Origin: Bacteroidales bacterium
GTDB lineage: Bacteria; Bacteroidota; Bacteroidia; Bacteroidales; Muribaculaceae
Direction: 5' to 3'
NCBI GenBank assembly: GCA_019416285.1
Contig: DXXM01000004.1
Span: forward strand, 102,145-117,195
DNA: 15,051 bases
Part shown: positions 1-7,838 of the stretch, piece by piece
Numbering within the stretch: the stretch's first letter is position 1
Layout of the letters: each line of letters starts with the position of its first letter
Made by a program: the position numbers and the translations under genes
Notes under the pieces: generated by a model
Database searches by the model: none
The model's input: the letters and a program-made list of their open reading frames with translations, nothing else
What the model was told of the DNA's origin: nothing

Positions 1-20
1 ACCAACTGAGCTACACCCCG
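1..20 (-). tRNA. tRNA, 5' part only (runs off the left edge)
   Basis: Read on the minus strand, these 20 bases fit the first 20 positions of a bacterial tRNA: a 7-base acceptor strand CGGGGTG, then T8 and A9, the D-stem strand GCTC, and a D-loop AGTTGGT with the invariant G18-G19 pair. The 5' end is therefore at position 20, and the anticodon and 3' half lie outside the window, so the isotype cannot be read. A C at position 1 is the less common choice and would fit, for example, a proline tRNA, but this is only a hint. A promoter of the Bacteroidetes type lies just upstream at 63-94, which supports a transcribed gene. Confidence 0.85.
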
Positions 21-62
21 ATTAGGATTTTTTGAGTGGTGCTTTGTTTTTCAAAAGCGATG

Positions 63-94
63 CAAAGGTAGACAGTTTTTGGCTATCATCCAAA
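63..94 (-). promoter_or_regulatory. Promoter of the left-edge tRNA
   Basis: On the minus strand TTTG (94 to 91) is followed after 20 bases by TACCTTTG (70 to 63). This matches the Bacteroidetes housekeeping promoter, -33 TTTG and -7 TAnnTTTG. The -7 box is followed by CAT, as it also is before nrnA and tamL in this window. Transcription would start near position 57 and leave a leader of roughly 35 bases before the tRNA 5' end at 20. Confidence 0.7.
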
Positions 95-130
95 TATCGG
101 ACGCGAATTTAACGTCGTTTAATGCAATCT

Positions 131-170
131 TTGAAAAATAAGATTAAATGTTAATAATTTTCACATTTAA
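131..170 (-). terminator. Possible terminator of the AI-2E family gene
   Basis: An 8-bp perfect inverted repeat (TTAAATGT at 144-151 and ACATTTAA at 163-170, loop of 11) overlaps the stop codon of the minus-strand gene that ends at 167. On the minus strand it is followed by the T-rich run TCTTATTTTT. The stem contains a single G-C pair, so it is a weak hairpin and the call is tentative. Confidence 0.4.
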
Positions 171-1282
171 GATGGGTTTCCATGCTCGCGGACACGCTGT
201 CGGTGCTCGTGGGGTCGGATGAAGTATTCATCGTAGTATGCCAGCAGGAGGGTGGTGAGTGGAATTGCGATTATAAGACCGATGAAGCCTAAAAGTGTGC
301 CCCATATCGAGAGTGACAGGAAAATCAGCGCGGGATTCAGGCTCATGGCTTTTCCGATGATTTTGGGTGTGAGGATGAGATCCTGGATGGCCTGCACGAT
401 GCAGTAGACGGCTATCATCTCCCAAAATAGTGTCCAGAAGGGGGTGCCACCGCTTACGGAGACAACTATGCAGATGAGGGTGGCGGGTACAAGCGATATG
501 AGCTGGAGGTAGGGCACCATGTTGAGGAGACCGATGAACATGCCGAGCACGATGGCCATGGGCAGCCCGATGATGAGGAAGCCGATACTGAAGAGGACTC
601 CGACAATGAAGGCCACGAGTGCCTGACCGCGGAAGTAATGGTTCATGGAATTTTTGACGTCGCGGCCGATTTTGAATACTATACGCCGGTATTTCGGCAT
701 CACCATGCGGCGGAATCCCCGGGCGAGTTTCTCATAGTCTATCATTATAAAGACTACATAGAGGAGCACTATCACCCAGCTAAACAGACTCATTACGAGC
801 GCTATCGAGCTTGAGATCACCGACCATGAGGCCGAGAAGCCCTCTTCGAGCATCTTCATCCATTCCTCGTGGGATAGTTTCTGGGCAAGGAGTTCGAAAT
901 TTACGTTGTTGCGGAGAAATTCGTGGATTTCTTCGGGAAGAAACGGTATGTGGAAGTCGGAGGTCGCGTAGTTTTTGAGCAGGGAGGCCATCTGTGTGGA
1001 CTCGCGGATGACCATCGGGACGACGAGGTAGCACAGCGCTATGAAAAAGAATGTCATCTCGAAAAGTGTGACAAGCGAGGCTATCACACGTCCTTTGAGA
1101 TTGAGAAGCTGGCGGTTGAACTGCACGAATGGTTCGAAAAGATAGGCTATGAGACAGCCCACTAAGAAAGGCAGCAGCACTCCTTTCAGGATATTGACGA
1201 GCCAGATGATTCCGACGAAGATGACGCAGTTTATCACGAGTCTTACCGTCCGGTCAAGGTCATAGCGTTGACGCACGAGCAT
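167..1282 (-). CDS. AI-2E/PerM-family (UPF0118) membrane transporter
   Basis: This 371-residue inner-membrane protein has the layout of the AI-2E transporter (PerM, UPF0118) family. A double hydrophobic segment occurs at about residues 14-48, another at 66-92, then a long polar stretch (about 93-150), a hydrophobic block at 152-181, and a cluster of segments from about 221 to 348. Family-like motifs are YFRGQ near 216-220, the NMVPY turn at 254-258, and the C-terminal run from DLILTPKIIGK (301-311) through the GFIGLIIAIPL segment (332-342). Length is normal for the family. Members have been linked to autoinducer-2 export or to ion/proton antiport, and the sequence does not tell which applies. 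It is a single-gene unit, divergent from the MFS gene. No clear -33/-7 promoter pair was found in front of it. Confidence 0.9.
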   Translation of the reverse strand: MLVRQRYDLDRTVRLVINCVIFVGIIWLVNILKGVLLPFLVGCLIAYLFEPFVQFNRQLLNLKGRVIASLVTLFEMTFFFIALCYLVVPMVIRESTQMASLLKNYATSDFHIPFLPEEIHEFLRNNVNFELLAQKLSHEEWMKMLEEGFSASWSVISSSIALVMSLFSWVIVLLYVVFIMIDYEKLARGFRRMVMPKYRRIVFKIGRDVKNSMNHYFRGQALVAFIVGVLFSIGFLIIGLPMAIVLGMFIGLLNMVPYLQLISLVPATLICIVVSVSGGTPFWTLFWEMIAVYCIVQAIQDLILTPKIIGKAMSLNPALIFLSLSIWGTLLGFIGLIIAIPLTTLLLAYYDEYFIRPHEHRQRVREHGNPS

Positions 1283-1296
1283 AATGTTTTTTCTGT

Positions 1297-1309
1297 ATAT
1301 TAATAATAT
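1297..1309. repeat. Small AT-rich dyad in the divergent intergenic region
   Basis: ATATTA (1297-1302) and TAATAT (1304-1309) are exact inverted repeats around one central A, just upstream of the AI-2E family gene and facing the MFS gene. It could be an operator, but AT-rich dyads of this size arise easily by chance. The rest of the 162-base region (1283-1444) holds the candidate MFS promoter and nothing else I can name. Confidence 0.2.
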
Positions 1310-1347
1310 CTGTACCTGTAATATTTGCCACGAAATTACGCATTATA

Positions 1348-1378
1348 TTCGAACTTTACATAATTTTCGCTAATTTTG
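1348..1378 (+). promoter_or_regulatory. Candidate promoter of the MFS transporter gene
   Basis: TAATTTTG at 1371-1378 fits the Bacteroidetes -7 box TAnnTTTG. At a spacing of 19 bases upstream stands TTCG (1348-1351), a one-base departure from the -33 TTTG. The predicted transcript start is near 1384, which leaves a leader of about 60 bases before the ATG at 1445. Confidence 0.5.
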
Positions 1379-1444
1379 TCATGAAATACCGTTGAAAACT
1401 CTCTCCGCCGCAGCGAGAATCAATTTAAACAAAACTTATCATAA

Positions 1445-2890
1445 ATGGAAAAAGTAACAAAAAACATCATTGAGCCCACGCGCCAGCTGCTGTCTGACAA
1501 AGCCTGGGCGCGGTGGACTGCTCTGGCGCTCGTGGCGTCGATGATGCTCTTCGCCTACATGTTTGTCGACGTAATGTCGCCACTTCAGTCGCTCATTCAG
1601 ACACAGCGCGGATGGTCGCCTGACGCCTTCGGTTATTATGCAGGCGCCGAGTATATCCTCAACGTGTTCGGCTTCCTGATTCTCGCCGGTATCATCCTCG
1701 ACAAGATGGGTGTGCGCTTCACCGGCACACTTTCGGCCTCGCTCATGGTGGCGGGTGCTCTCATCAAGCTCTATGCCATCAGCGATGGGTTCCAGGGCAC
1801 AGCCCTCGACCAGTGGCTCAACTCATGGTGGACTGCAATGCCCGGCAGTGCGAAACTCGCCGCTCTCGGTTTCATGATTTTCGGTTGCGGATGCGAGATG
1901 GCCGGTATCACAGTGTCCAAAGCCCTTGCCAAGTGGTTCGAGGGCAAGGAAATGGCCCTTGCGATGGGCCTTGAGATGGCCATTGCCCGTATCGGTGTGT
2001 TCTTCATCTTCACTATCTCGCCCCGTCTGGCCGACAGTGTGGTTCCCGCTTCGGTGGTGGTTCCTGTGGCTTTCTGCTCCGCGCTTCTCTGCATCGGTCT
2101 GCTGAGCTTCATCGTGTTCACGTTCATGGATGCTAAACTTGACCGCGAGATGGGTGCCAACAAGGTTGAAGAGGCCGATTCCGAAGAGGAATTCAAACTT
2201 TCCGACGTCGGTGCCATCTTCCGCAGCAAACTTTTCTGGATTATCGCCCTTCTCTGCGTGCTTTACTACTCCGCCATCTTCCCCTTCCAGCGCTATGCCG
2301 CCAACATGCTCCAGTGTAACCTCGGCATTTCCGAGACTCAGGCTTCCGACATTTTCCGCTGGTTCCCCGTGGGCGCCGCAGTCCTCACTCCTTTCCTCGG
2401 CTACTTCCTTGACCGCAAAGGCAAGGGCGCAAGCATGCTTATCCTCGGTGCAATCCTGATGATTGTCTGCCACCTCACATTCGCTTTCGTGGTTCCCGCT
2501 ACCAAGAGCGAAGTGATTACATATTCGGCCATCGTCATACTCGGCGTCTCATTCTCTCTGGTTCCCGCCGCCCTCTGGCCTTCGGTTCCCAAGATTATGG
2601 ACAAGCGCTTCCTCGGCAGTGCTTATTCGCTCATTTTCTGGGTGCAGAACATCGGTCTCGCTTTCGTGCCCATCATCATCGGTAAGGTAATTACCTGGTC
2701 CAACCCCGGTGTCACCGATCCCATGCAGTATAACTACACTCTCCCGATGTGCTGCTTCGCGGCTCTCGGCGGTCTGGCGCTCGTGTTCGGCATCATCCTC
2801 AAGGCCATGAACGCTGTCAACCACTACGGTCTCGAGGACCCCAATATCAAGGCTGACTTCGATGATGTCCGTCTTGACGGCGAGGCATAA
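1445..2890 (+). CDS. MFS transporter, substrate unknown
   Basis: This 481-residue protein is a major facilitator superfamily permease of the inner membrane, with about twelve hydrophobic segments in two halves. The superfamily loop motif (GxxxDxxGxR type) appears at residues 82-94 as GIILDKMGVRFTG. A weaker copy appears in the second half at 319-328 as GYFLDRKGKG, the expected positions after TM2 and TM8. The halves are joined by a charged central loop (around DREMGANKVEEADSEEEF). The N terminus is cytoplasmic and polar for about 22 residues. The overall look is that of the nitrate/nitrite or oxalate:formate-like branch found widely in Bacteroidales, but no residue here fixes the substrate. 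It stands alone, between its own promoter and a strong terminator at 2935. Confidence 0.85.
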   Translation: MEKVTKNIIEPTRQLLSDKAWARWTALALVASMMLFAYMFVDVMSPLQSLIQTQRGWSPDAFGYYAGAEYILNVFGFLILAGIILDKMGVRFTGTLSASLMVAGALIKLYAISDGFQGTALDQWLNSWWTAMPGSAKLAALGFMIFGCGCEMAGITVSKALAKWFEGKEMALAMGLEMAIARIGVFFIFTISPRLADSVVPASVVVPVAFCSALLCIGLLSFIVFTFMDAKLDREMGANKVEEADSEEEFKLSDVGAIFRSKLFWIIALLCVLYYSAIFPFQRYAANMLQCNLGISETQASDIFRWFPVGAAVLTPFLGYFLDRKGKGASMLILGAILMIVCHLTFAFVVPATKSEVITYSAIVILGVSFSLVPAALWPSVPKIMDKRFLGSAYSLIFWVQNIGLAFVPIIIGKVITWSNPGVTDPMQYNYTLPMCCFAALGGLALVFGIILKAMNAVNHYGLEDPNIKADFDDVRLDGEA

Positions 2891-2934
2891 TCCCGCACTT
2901 CCTGCAGACACATATTATATATTAATGTATAGCG

Positions 2935-2974
2935 GACTCCGGAAGTCATCATGATTTCCGGAGTCTGTGTTTTG
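2935..2974 (+). terminator. Strong intrinsic terminator after the MFS gene
   Basis: A 14-bp stem pairs 2935-2948 with 2952-2965 (GACTCCGGAAGTCA against TGATTTCCGGAGTC, one G-T pair) around a 3-base loop. The T-rich run TGTGTTTTGTTT follows. It lies 44 bases past the MFS stop codon and separates that gene from the proC promoter, whose -33 box sits inside the T-rich run. Confidence 0.88.
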
Positions 2975-3001
2975 TTTCTCAGTAAATAATCACTACATTT
3001 G
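2971..3001 (+). promoter_or_regulatory. Promoter of the proCBA cluster
   Basis: TTTG (2971-2974), a 19-base spacer and TACATTTG (2994-3001) form an exact Bacteroidetes-type promoter. The transcript start is expected near 3007, giving a leader of about 45 bases before the proC ATG. That leader is too short for a known riboswitch, and I see no attenuator in it. The -33 box lies in the T-tract of the preceding terminator. Confidence 0.78.
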
Positions 3002-3051
3002 TGGCATGCAAATGTCAGGATAGGTAAATTTAACGTTAAAAAATCAAGATT

Positions 3052-3834
3052 ATGAAAGTAGCAATCATAGGAGCAGGCGCTATGGGAGGCGCTGTGGCCT
3101 CTGGACTTCTCGCTTACGGCGGAGGGCAATATCAGATAACAGTGGCCAATCCCTCGGCTGCACCCCTGGAAAAGCTGAAGGCCGATGGAGCCGCAGTCAC
3201 TCATGACAACCGTGAGGCTTGCAGCGACGCCGATATTGTCATTGTGGCTGTGAAGCCGTGGATTGTGGAGACTGTCTTTAATGAAATCAAACCCGTGCTC
3301 GACTATGAACGGCAGAGCATAGTGGTGATTGCCGCCGGACTCACCGGTGCTCAGATGAGTGCGTGGCTCGAAAAGGATGGCAAGACTCCCTGGCTGCTCA
3401 TAGTCATGCCGAATACAGCTATGGCGGTCGCCCGGTCCATGACCTTTGTCGTTCCGGTCAATGCCTCCGCATCACTCGTATCCGAAGTCACGGCCATGTT
3501 TGACTGTCTCGGCGAGACGATGGTTATCGACGAGGCACATCTCCCCGCGGCCACGGCCTTAGCCTCGTGTGGCATCGCATACGCCATGCGCTATGTGCGT
3601 GCGGCTGTGGAGGGAGGTGTTGAACTCGGATTCAAGGCCGCCGCTGCACAGAAAATGGTGGTTCAGACCCTCCGCGGAGCCGCCGCGCTGCTTGACGAGC
3701 CAGGCGCACATCCCGAGAGCGAGATTGACAAGGTGACTACCCCAGGAGGTATCACTATCCGCGGCCTGAACGAAATGGAACATGCAGGTTTCACCTCCGC
3801 CGTAATCCGTGGGCTGAAAGCCTCCGTGAAATAG
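3052..3834 (+). CDS. proC: Pyrroline-5-carboxylate reductase
   Basis: This 260-residue cytoplasmic enzyme catalyses the last step of proline synthesis, the NAD(P)H-dependent reduction of 1-pyrroline-5-carboxylate to L-proline. The N terminus is a Rossmann fold with the dinucleotide motif GAGAMG at residues 7-12. The conserved MPNTA segment follows at 119-123. The C-terminal dimerisation domain has the family signature around TTPGGITIRGL (229-239) and HAGF (244-247). Length is close to the usual 260-275. The start is the first ATG after the promoter at 2971-3001, and no strong Shine-Dalgarno is visible. It leads a same-strand cluster with proB (63-base gap) and proA, so the whole pathway from glutamate is encoded together. 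Confidence 0.95.
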   Translation: MKVAIIGAGAMGGAVASGLLAYGGGQYQITVANPSAAPLEKLKADGAAVTHDNREACSDADIVIVAVKPWIVETVFNEIKPVLDYERQSIVVIAAGLTGAQMSAWLEKDGKTPWLLIVMPNTAMAVARSMTFVVPVNASASLVSEVTAMFDCLGETMVIDEAHLPAATALASCGIAYAMRYVRAAVEGGVELGFKAAAAQKMVVQTLRGAAALLDEPGAHPESEIDKVTTPGGITIRGLNEMEHAGFTSAVIRGLKASVK

Positions 3835-3897
3835 GAGTTTGTCATCAGACATCCCTCTAAATGTAAAAGCAATCCGAAACGTCAGTAAATCTTCAAT

Positions 3898-4992
3898 ATG
3901 TCGGAAACAAAACAGACCTCACCGTTACGCATAGTCGTCAAAGTGGGCAGCAATGTGCTCACCCGTCCCGACGGCAAACCGAATGTCACCAATATGTCGG
4001 CACTTGTCGACCAGATTGCGGCGCTGCGTGCTGCGGGACATCAGATAATCCTTGTGTCGAGTGGAGCCGTGGCCTGCGGACGCGGTGCGCTCCGGCCAGC
4101 GCGTCAGCTCGACGCCGTGGCCCAGCGTCAGCTCTTCTCTTCCATCGGGCAGATACGTCTTATTAACCTCTACAATTCTCTTTTCGGCGAATACGGCTAT
4201 GTGGTCGGCCAGGTGCTGACACAGAAAGAAAATTTCTCGTCGCGCACATCCTATCTCAACCAGCGCGCGTGCATGCAGACAATGCTGGAAAACGGTGTGA
4301 TTCCGATTGTCAACGAAAACGATACCGCCAGCCTGACCGAGCTGATGTTTACCGACAACGACGAGCTCTCCGGGCTGATTGCCGCGATGATGGATGCCGA
4401 TATGCTCGTGATTCTCTCGAATGTCGACGGCATTTACGACGGCAATCCCGCAGACCCTGCCTCGCGGTTGATTCCTGTCGTGGAACCCGGAGAGGATGTG
4501 AGTTCCAATGTGGTTGCGGCCAAGAGCGGTTTCGGGCGCGGAGGCATGGGGACCAAGTGTGGCATAGCCCGTAAACTTTCCGAGGAGGGAGTGAGCGTCT
4601 GCATAGCCCGTGGCGACAGGCCCGATGTGCTCGTAGACCTCGTGGAGCGTCCGGAATCTACTCCGCACACCCGCTTCTCACCACGGCCTGAGCCCCTGAG
4701 CAATATAAAGCGCTGGATTGCCCACAGCGGAAGTTTTGCCAAGGGTGTAATCCGTGTCAATGCAAATGCCGCCGCAGCCTTGCGCAGCGACAAGGCCGTG
4801 AGCCTCTTGCCGGTGGGGGTGACCGCCATCGAGGGAGAGTGGGAGGAGGGCGATATAGTCACTCTCAAATCCGACACCGGCGATGTGATAGGAGTAGGGC
4901 GCGCATCGCTTGGCCGCGACGAGACTGCGGCGTTCATAGGACAGCGCGGTGGAAAGCCTGTGGTGCATTACGATTATTTATTCATTCAATAA
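3898..4992 (+). CDS. proB: Glutamate 5-kinase with PUA domain
   Basis: This 364-residue cytoplasmic enzyme phosphorylates L-glutamate to gamma-glutamyl phosphate, the first committed step of proline synthesis and the usual point of feedback inhibition by proline. The amino-acid kinase domain covers about residues 10-260. It has VKVGSNVL (14-21, with Lys15), the SSGAVACG loop (54-61), VNENDT (138-143), FTDNDELS (151-158), SNVDGIYDGNP (174-184) and the nucleotide-binding GFGRGGMGTK loop (211-220). A PUA domain follows (about 280-364), as in the two-domain E. coli type. The stop codon is 10 bases before the proA ATG, which indicates co-transcription and fits hand-over of the unstable phosphate intermediate to ProA. 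Confidence 0.95.
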   Translation: MSETKQTSPLRIVVKVGSNVLTRPDGKPNVTNMSALVDQIAALRAAGHQIILVSSGAVACGRGALRPARQLDAVAQRQLFSSIGQIRLINLYNSLFGEYGYVVGQVLTQKENFSSRTSYLNQRACMQTMLENGVIPIVNENDTASLTELMFTDNDELSGLIAAMMDADMLVILSNVDGIYDGNPADPASRLIPVVEPGEDVSSNVVAAKSGFGRGGMGTKCGIARKLSEEGVSVCIARGDRPDVLVDLVERPESTPHTRFSPRPEPLSNIKRWIAHSGSFAKGVIRVNANAAAALRSDKAVSLLPVGVTAIEGEWEEGDIVTLKSDTGDVIGVGRASLGRDETAAFIGQRGGKPVVHYDYLFIQ

Positions 4993-5002
4993 GTGGAAAA
5001 TC

Positions 5003-6253
5003 ATGGATAACAATATAGCCGGCACCCTTGCCGGAGTCAAGCATGCGTCGCGCACTCTCAATACAATTTCCGACGCAAGGCGCAGCGACATCCTGTGTCG
5101 TCTTGCAGACGCCGTTGACAGCAACCGAGATATTCTCCTTGCGGCCAACCGCACAGATCTGGACCGCATGGACCCCGCAAATCCCCTCTACGACCGCCTG
5201 CAGCTCACTCCCGGGCGTCTTGCTGCTATAGCAGACGACATTCGCCATGTGGCATCCCTCCAGTGTCCCGTCGGGGAGATTATCGACGGTCATACTCTGC
5301 CAAACGGTCTGCGAATCCGTCGCGTGAGAGTGCCTTTCGGGGTGATTGGCGTAATCTATGAGGCCCGGCCCAATGTCACTTTCGATGTGTTCTCGCTCTG
5401 CTTCAAGAGCGGCAACGCCTGTGTGCTGAAGGGGGGAAGCGATGCGGCAGATTCAAATACCGCTATTGTCGGTCTGATTCACAAGGTACTTGAGGAGGAG
5501 GGCGTGAGTCCGGATGTGATAGCTCTCCTGCCTTCCACTCACGAAGTTACGGCCGCGATGCTCGGTGCAGTAGGCTATATTGACGTCTGTATACCCCGCG
5601 GGGGGCGCAGGCTGATTGACTTTGTGCGTGATAATGCCCGCGTACCCGTCATAGAGACAGGTGCAGGAGTGGTCAGCGCCTATTTCGACCGCTCGGGAAA
5701 TCTTGAGATGGGACAGAAGATAGTGACTAACGCCAAGACGCGCCGCGTGAGCGTGTGTAATGCGCTTGACACTCTGCTCCTACATCGAGAGCGGCTCGCC
5801 GACCTCCCGGCATTGTGCGCGGGCGCGGTCGAAAAGGGTGTCAGGATTTATGCCGATTCCGAAGCATTCCCGGTGCTTGCCGCTGTGTGGCCCGAAATAA
5901 CCTCTCCAGCTGATGAAAACACCTATTCGACCGAGTGGATGGACTATAAGATGGGTGTCCGCACTGTCGGCTCTCTCGATGAGGCGATGGAGCATATAGC
6001 TCGCTATGGCTCAGGCCACAGCGAGTGCATAATTACGGATGACGCCTATGCTGCCGAGCGTTTCCAGCGCGAGGTGGACGCTGCCTGCGTCTATGTCAAC
6101 GCTCCCACGAGTTTCACCGACGGCGGTCAGTTCGGACTCGGCGCCGAAATCGGCATCAGCACTCAGAAACTCGGCCCGCGCGGACCTATGGGCCTGCGTG
6201 AAATCACCACCTACCGCTATCTCATAAACGGCGAAGGCCAGACTCGTCCGTAA
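5003..6253 (+). CDS. proA: Gamma-glutamyl phosphate reductase
   Basis: This 416-residue NADPH-dependent aldehyde-dehydrogenase-fold enzyme reduces gamma-glutamyl phosphate to glutamate 5-semialdehyde, which cyclises to the ProC substrate. I place the start at the ATG at 5003. An in-frame ATG at 4949 would add 18 residues unlike the family and overlap the end of proB, whereas 5003 lies 10 bases after the proB stop and gives the normal length. Visible motifs are IYEARPNVT (118-126), the loop around IETGAG (217-222), the catalytic cysteine Cys252 in VSVCNALDT, and near the C terminus GLGAEIGISTQKLGPRG followed by PMGL. It is the last gene of the cluster. A 6-bp hairpin (6245-6250 with 6258-6263) overlaps its stop but has no U-tract. 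Confidence 0.95.
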   Translation: MDNNIAGTLAGVKHASRTLNTISDARRSDILCRLADAVDSNRDILLAANRTDLDRMDPANPLYDRLQLTPGRLAAIADDIRHVASLQCPVGEIIDGHTLPNGLRIRRVRVPFGVIGVIYEARPNVTFDVFSLCFKSGNACVLKGGSDAADSNTAIVGLIHKVLEEEGVSPDVIALLPSTHEVTAAMLGAVGYIDVCIPRGGRRLIDFVRDNARVPVIETGAGVVSAYFDRSGNLEMGQKIVTNAKTRRVSVCNALDTLLLHRERLADLPALCAGAVEKGVRIYADSEAFPVLAAVWPEITSPADENTYSTEWMDYKMGVRTVGSLDEAMEHIARYGSGHSECIITDDAYAAERFQREVDAACVYVNAPTSFTDGGQFGLGAEIGISTQKLGPRGPMGLREITTYRYLINGEGQTRP

Positions 6254-6280
6254 ATCCCGGACGGACATGGGTAATGATAT

Positions 6281-6318
6281 AACGAAAAAGGCTGTCATCC
6301 CGACAGCCTTAGTTCGTT
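6281..6318 (-). terminator. Terminator between the convergent proA and glmM transcripts
   Basis: A 9-bp stem, AAGGCTGTC (6288-6296) with GACAGCCTT (6302-6310) and a 5-base loop, is extended by a second outer stem, AACGAA (6281-6286) with TTCGTT (6313-6318). On the minus strand the inner stem runs straight into TTTTTCGTT, a good intrinsic terminator for the nrnA-lipoprotein-glmM transcript about 120 bases after glmM. On the plus strand it follows proA by 27 bases but has a poor U-tract, so it may serve both directions, better on minus. The rest of the 188-base gap (6254-6441) is AT-rich, and I see no gene in it. Confidence 0.75.
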
Positions 6319-6441
6319 AATAAACCAATCATTATCACATTTCTTGCAATGGAAAAAGTAATATTGCTATATCACTAAAACGCATCGCCCGGGAAATGGT
6401 TCATGACCGGTGAGATTTTTTTATTTTTTCCGGAATTTTTT

Positions 6442-7827
6442 TCAAATCATTCCGGCGATGATGTCTTTGATGCGCTGGGCGAGCGCGTCGGCCTCGGCCA
6501 TTGTCGCAGCCTCGCTGTAGATACGGATGATGGGTTCGGTGTTGGACTTACGGAGATGTACCCACGAATCCTCGAAGTCAATCTTCACGCCGTCGATGTC
6601 TGTAATCTGCTCACCGGCAAATTTCTCCTTCACTGCGGCGAGGATTGCGTCGACGTCGATTTCCGGAGTAAGTTCCATCTTGTTCTTGGCAATCTCGTAG
6701 GCGGGATAAGTCTTTTTGAGCTCGCTGACCTTCTTGCCGCTCTTTGCGAGGAGCGAGAGGAAGAGGGCCACTCCCACGAGCGCGTCGCGGCCGTAGTGTG
6801 CGGCGGGGTAGATGACACCGCCGTTGCCTTCACCGCCAATGACTGCGTTGGTCTCCTTCATCTTGGTTGTTACGTTGACCTCACCGACTGCGGCTGCCGA
6901 ATATTCGCATCCGTGACGGCGGGTGACATCGCGGAGAGCGCGCGACGAACTGAGGTTTGACACGGTGGAGCCGGGAGTGTGGGCGAGGACATAGTCAGCT
7001 ATGGATACGAGGGTGTATTCTTCGACAAACATCTCGCCGTTTTCCATCACGATTGCCAGGCGGTCAACGTCGGGGTCAACGACGAATCCGACATCAGCAC
7101 ATCCGTCGGCCATCAGCGATGAAATCTGTGTGAGATTCTGGGGGATGGGTTCCGGAGTGTGGGCGAACTTGCCTGTGGGCTCGCAGTTGAGTTCGATGAT
7201 GTTTTTCACGCCGAGAGCGCGGAGAAGCTGGGGGATGACCACGCCGCCCACGGAGTTGACCGCATCAACTGCCACGGTGAAGTTGGCTTTGCGGATGGCC
7301 TCAACGTCGACGAGGTCGAGCGCGAGCACCTGCTCGATGTGGCGCAGATTGTATGTATTGTTGGTGTACACATGTCCGAGGGAGTCGACATCAGCGAAAG
7401 AGTAGGCTTCCTCCTCGGCTATGCGCAACACTTCCTTGCCCTGCGCGTCGTTGAGAAATTCGCCGTTTTCGTTGAGGAGCTTGAGAGCATTCCACTGCTT
7501 GGGGTTGTGGCTCGCGGTGAGGATGATGCCGCCGCATGCTTTTTCAGCCACGACAGCAATCTCGGTTGTAGGAGTAGAGGCAAGACCGATATTGACAACA
7601 TCGAAACCCATAGCCGTGAGGGTGCCGACCACGATGTCGTTGACCATCTTGCCGCTGAGACGAGCGTCGCGTCCCACGACTATAGTGCGGTTCTGACGAG
7701 TGGTGTTTGCCGCTATGAAAGTCGCGTAGGCAGCCGTGAATTTTACAATGTCGAGGGGGGAGAGACCGTCGCCGGGCACGCCGCCGATTGTGCCGCGTAT
7801 GCCCGAAATGCTCTTGATGAGTGACAT
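6442..7827 (-). CDS. glmM: Phosphohexomutase, probably phosphoglucosamine mutase
   Basis: This 461-residue cytoplasmic alpha-D-phosphohexomutase probably converts glucosamine-6-phosphate to glucosamine-1-phosphate on the way to UDP-GlcNAc, peptidoglycan and lipid A. The four family sites are all present: the phosphoserine loop TASHNP (104-109, catalytic Ser106), the metal site DPDVDR (251-256), the sugar-recognition loop GGEGNGG (331-337), and the phosphate-binding RKSNTEPIIRIY near 426-437. The sugar loop differs from the GGEQSGH of E. coli GlmM and resembles the GEGNGG form that I recall from archaeal and Bacteroidetes enzymes. Phosphomannomutase or phosphoglucomutase activity is therefore not excluded. 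It is the last gene of a three-gene minus-strand unit, 11 bases after the lipoprotein gene, with a terminator at 6281-6318. Confidence 0.85.
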   Translation of the reverse strand: MSLIKSISGIRGTIGGVPGDGLSPLDIVKFTAAYATFIAANTTRQNRTIVVGRDARLSGKMVNDIVVGTLTAMGFDVVNIGLASTPTTEIAVVAEKACGGIILTASHNPKQWNALKLLNENGEFLNDAQGKEVLRIAEEEAYSFADVDSLGHVYTNNTYNLRHIEQVLALDLVDVEAIRKANFTVAVDAVNSVGGVVIPQLLRALGVKNIIELNCEPTGKFAHTPEPIPQNLTQISSLMADGCADVGFVVDPDVDRLAIVMENGEMFVEEYTLVSIADYVLAHTPGSTVSNLSSSRALRDVTRRHGCEYSAAAVGEVNVTTKMKETNAVIGGEGNGGVIYPAAHYGRDALVGVALFLSLLAKSGKKVSELKKTYPAYEIAKNKMELTPEIDVDAILAAVKEKFAGEQITDIDGVKIDFEDSWVHLRKSNTEPIIRIYSEAATMAEADALAQRIKDIIAGMI

Positions 7828-7838
7828 GGCTTATAGTT

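Noticed and set aside
1823..2473. Antisense frame within the MFS gene (216 codons)
   Set aside because: The product is His/Glu/Gly-rich with no domain, and the sense frame is a full-length transporter.
3925..4668. Long open frame on the minus strand opposite proB (247 codons)
   Set aside because: It lies wholly within proB, whose motifs are unmistakable. The antisense product has no recognisable domain and an atypical His/Arg-rich composition. Such frames follow from the GC-rich codon pattern.
4949..5002. 18-residue N-terminal extension of ProA
   Set aside because: It would overlap the end of proB. The ATG at 5003 gives the usual length and a 10-base gap typical of the operon.
6349..6378. 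Mini-frame of 9 codons (Met-Glu-Lys-Val...) between proA and glmM
   Set aside because: Too short, with no supporting signal; it lies between the terminator and the convergent gene end.
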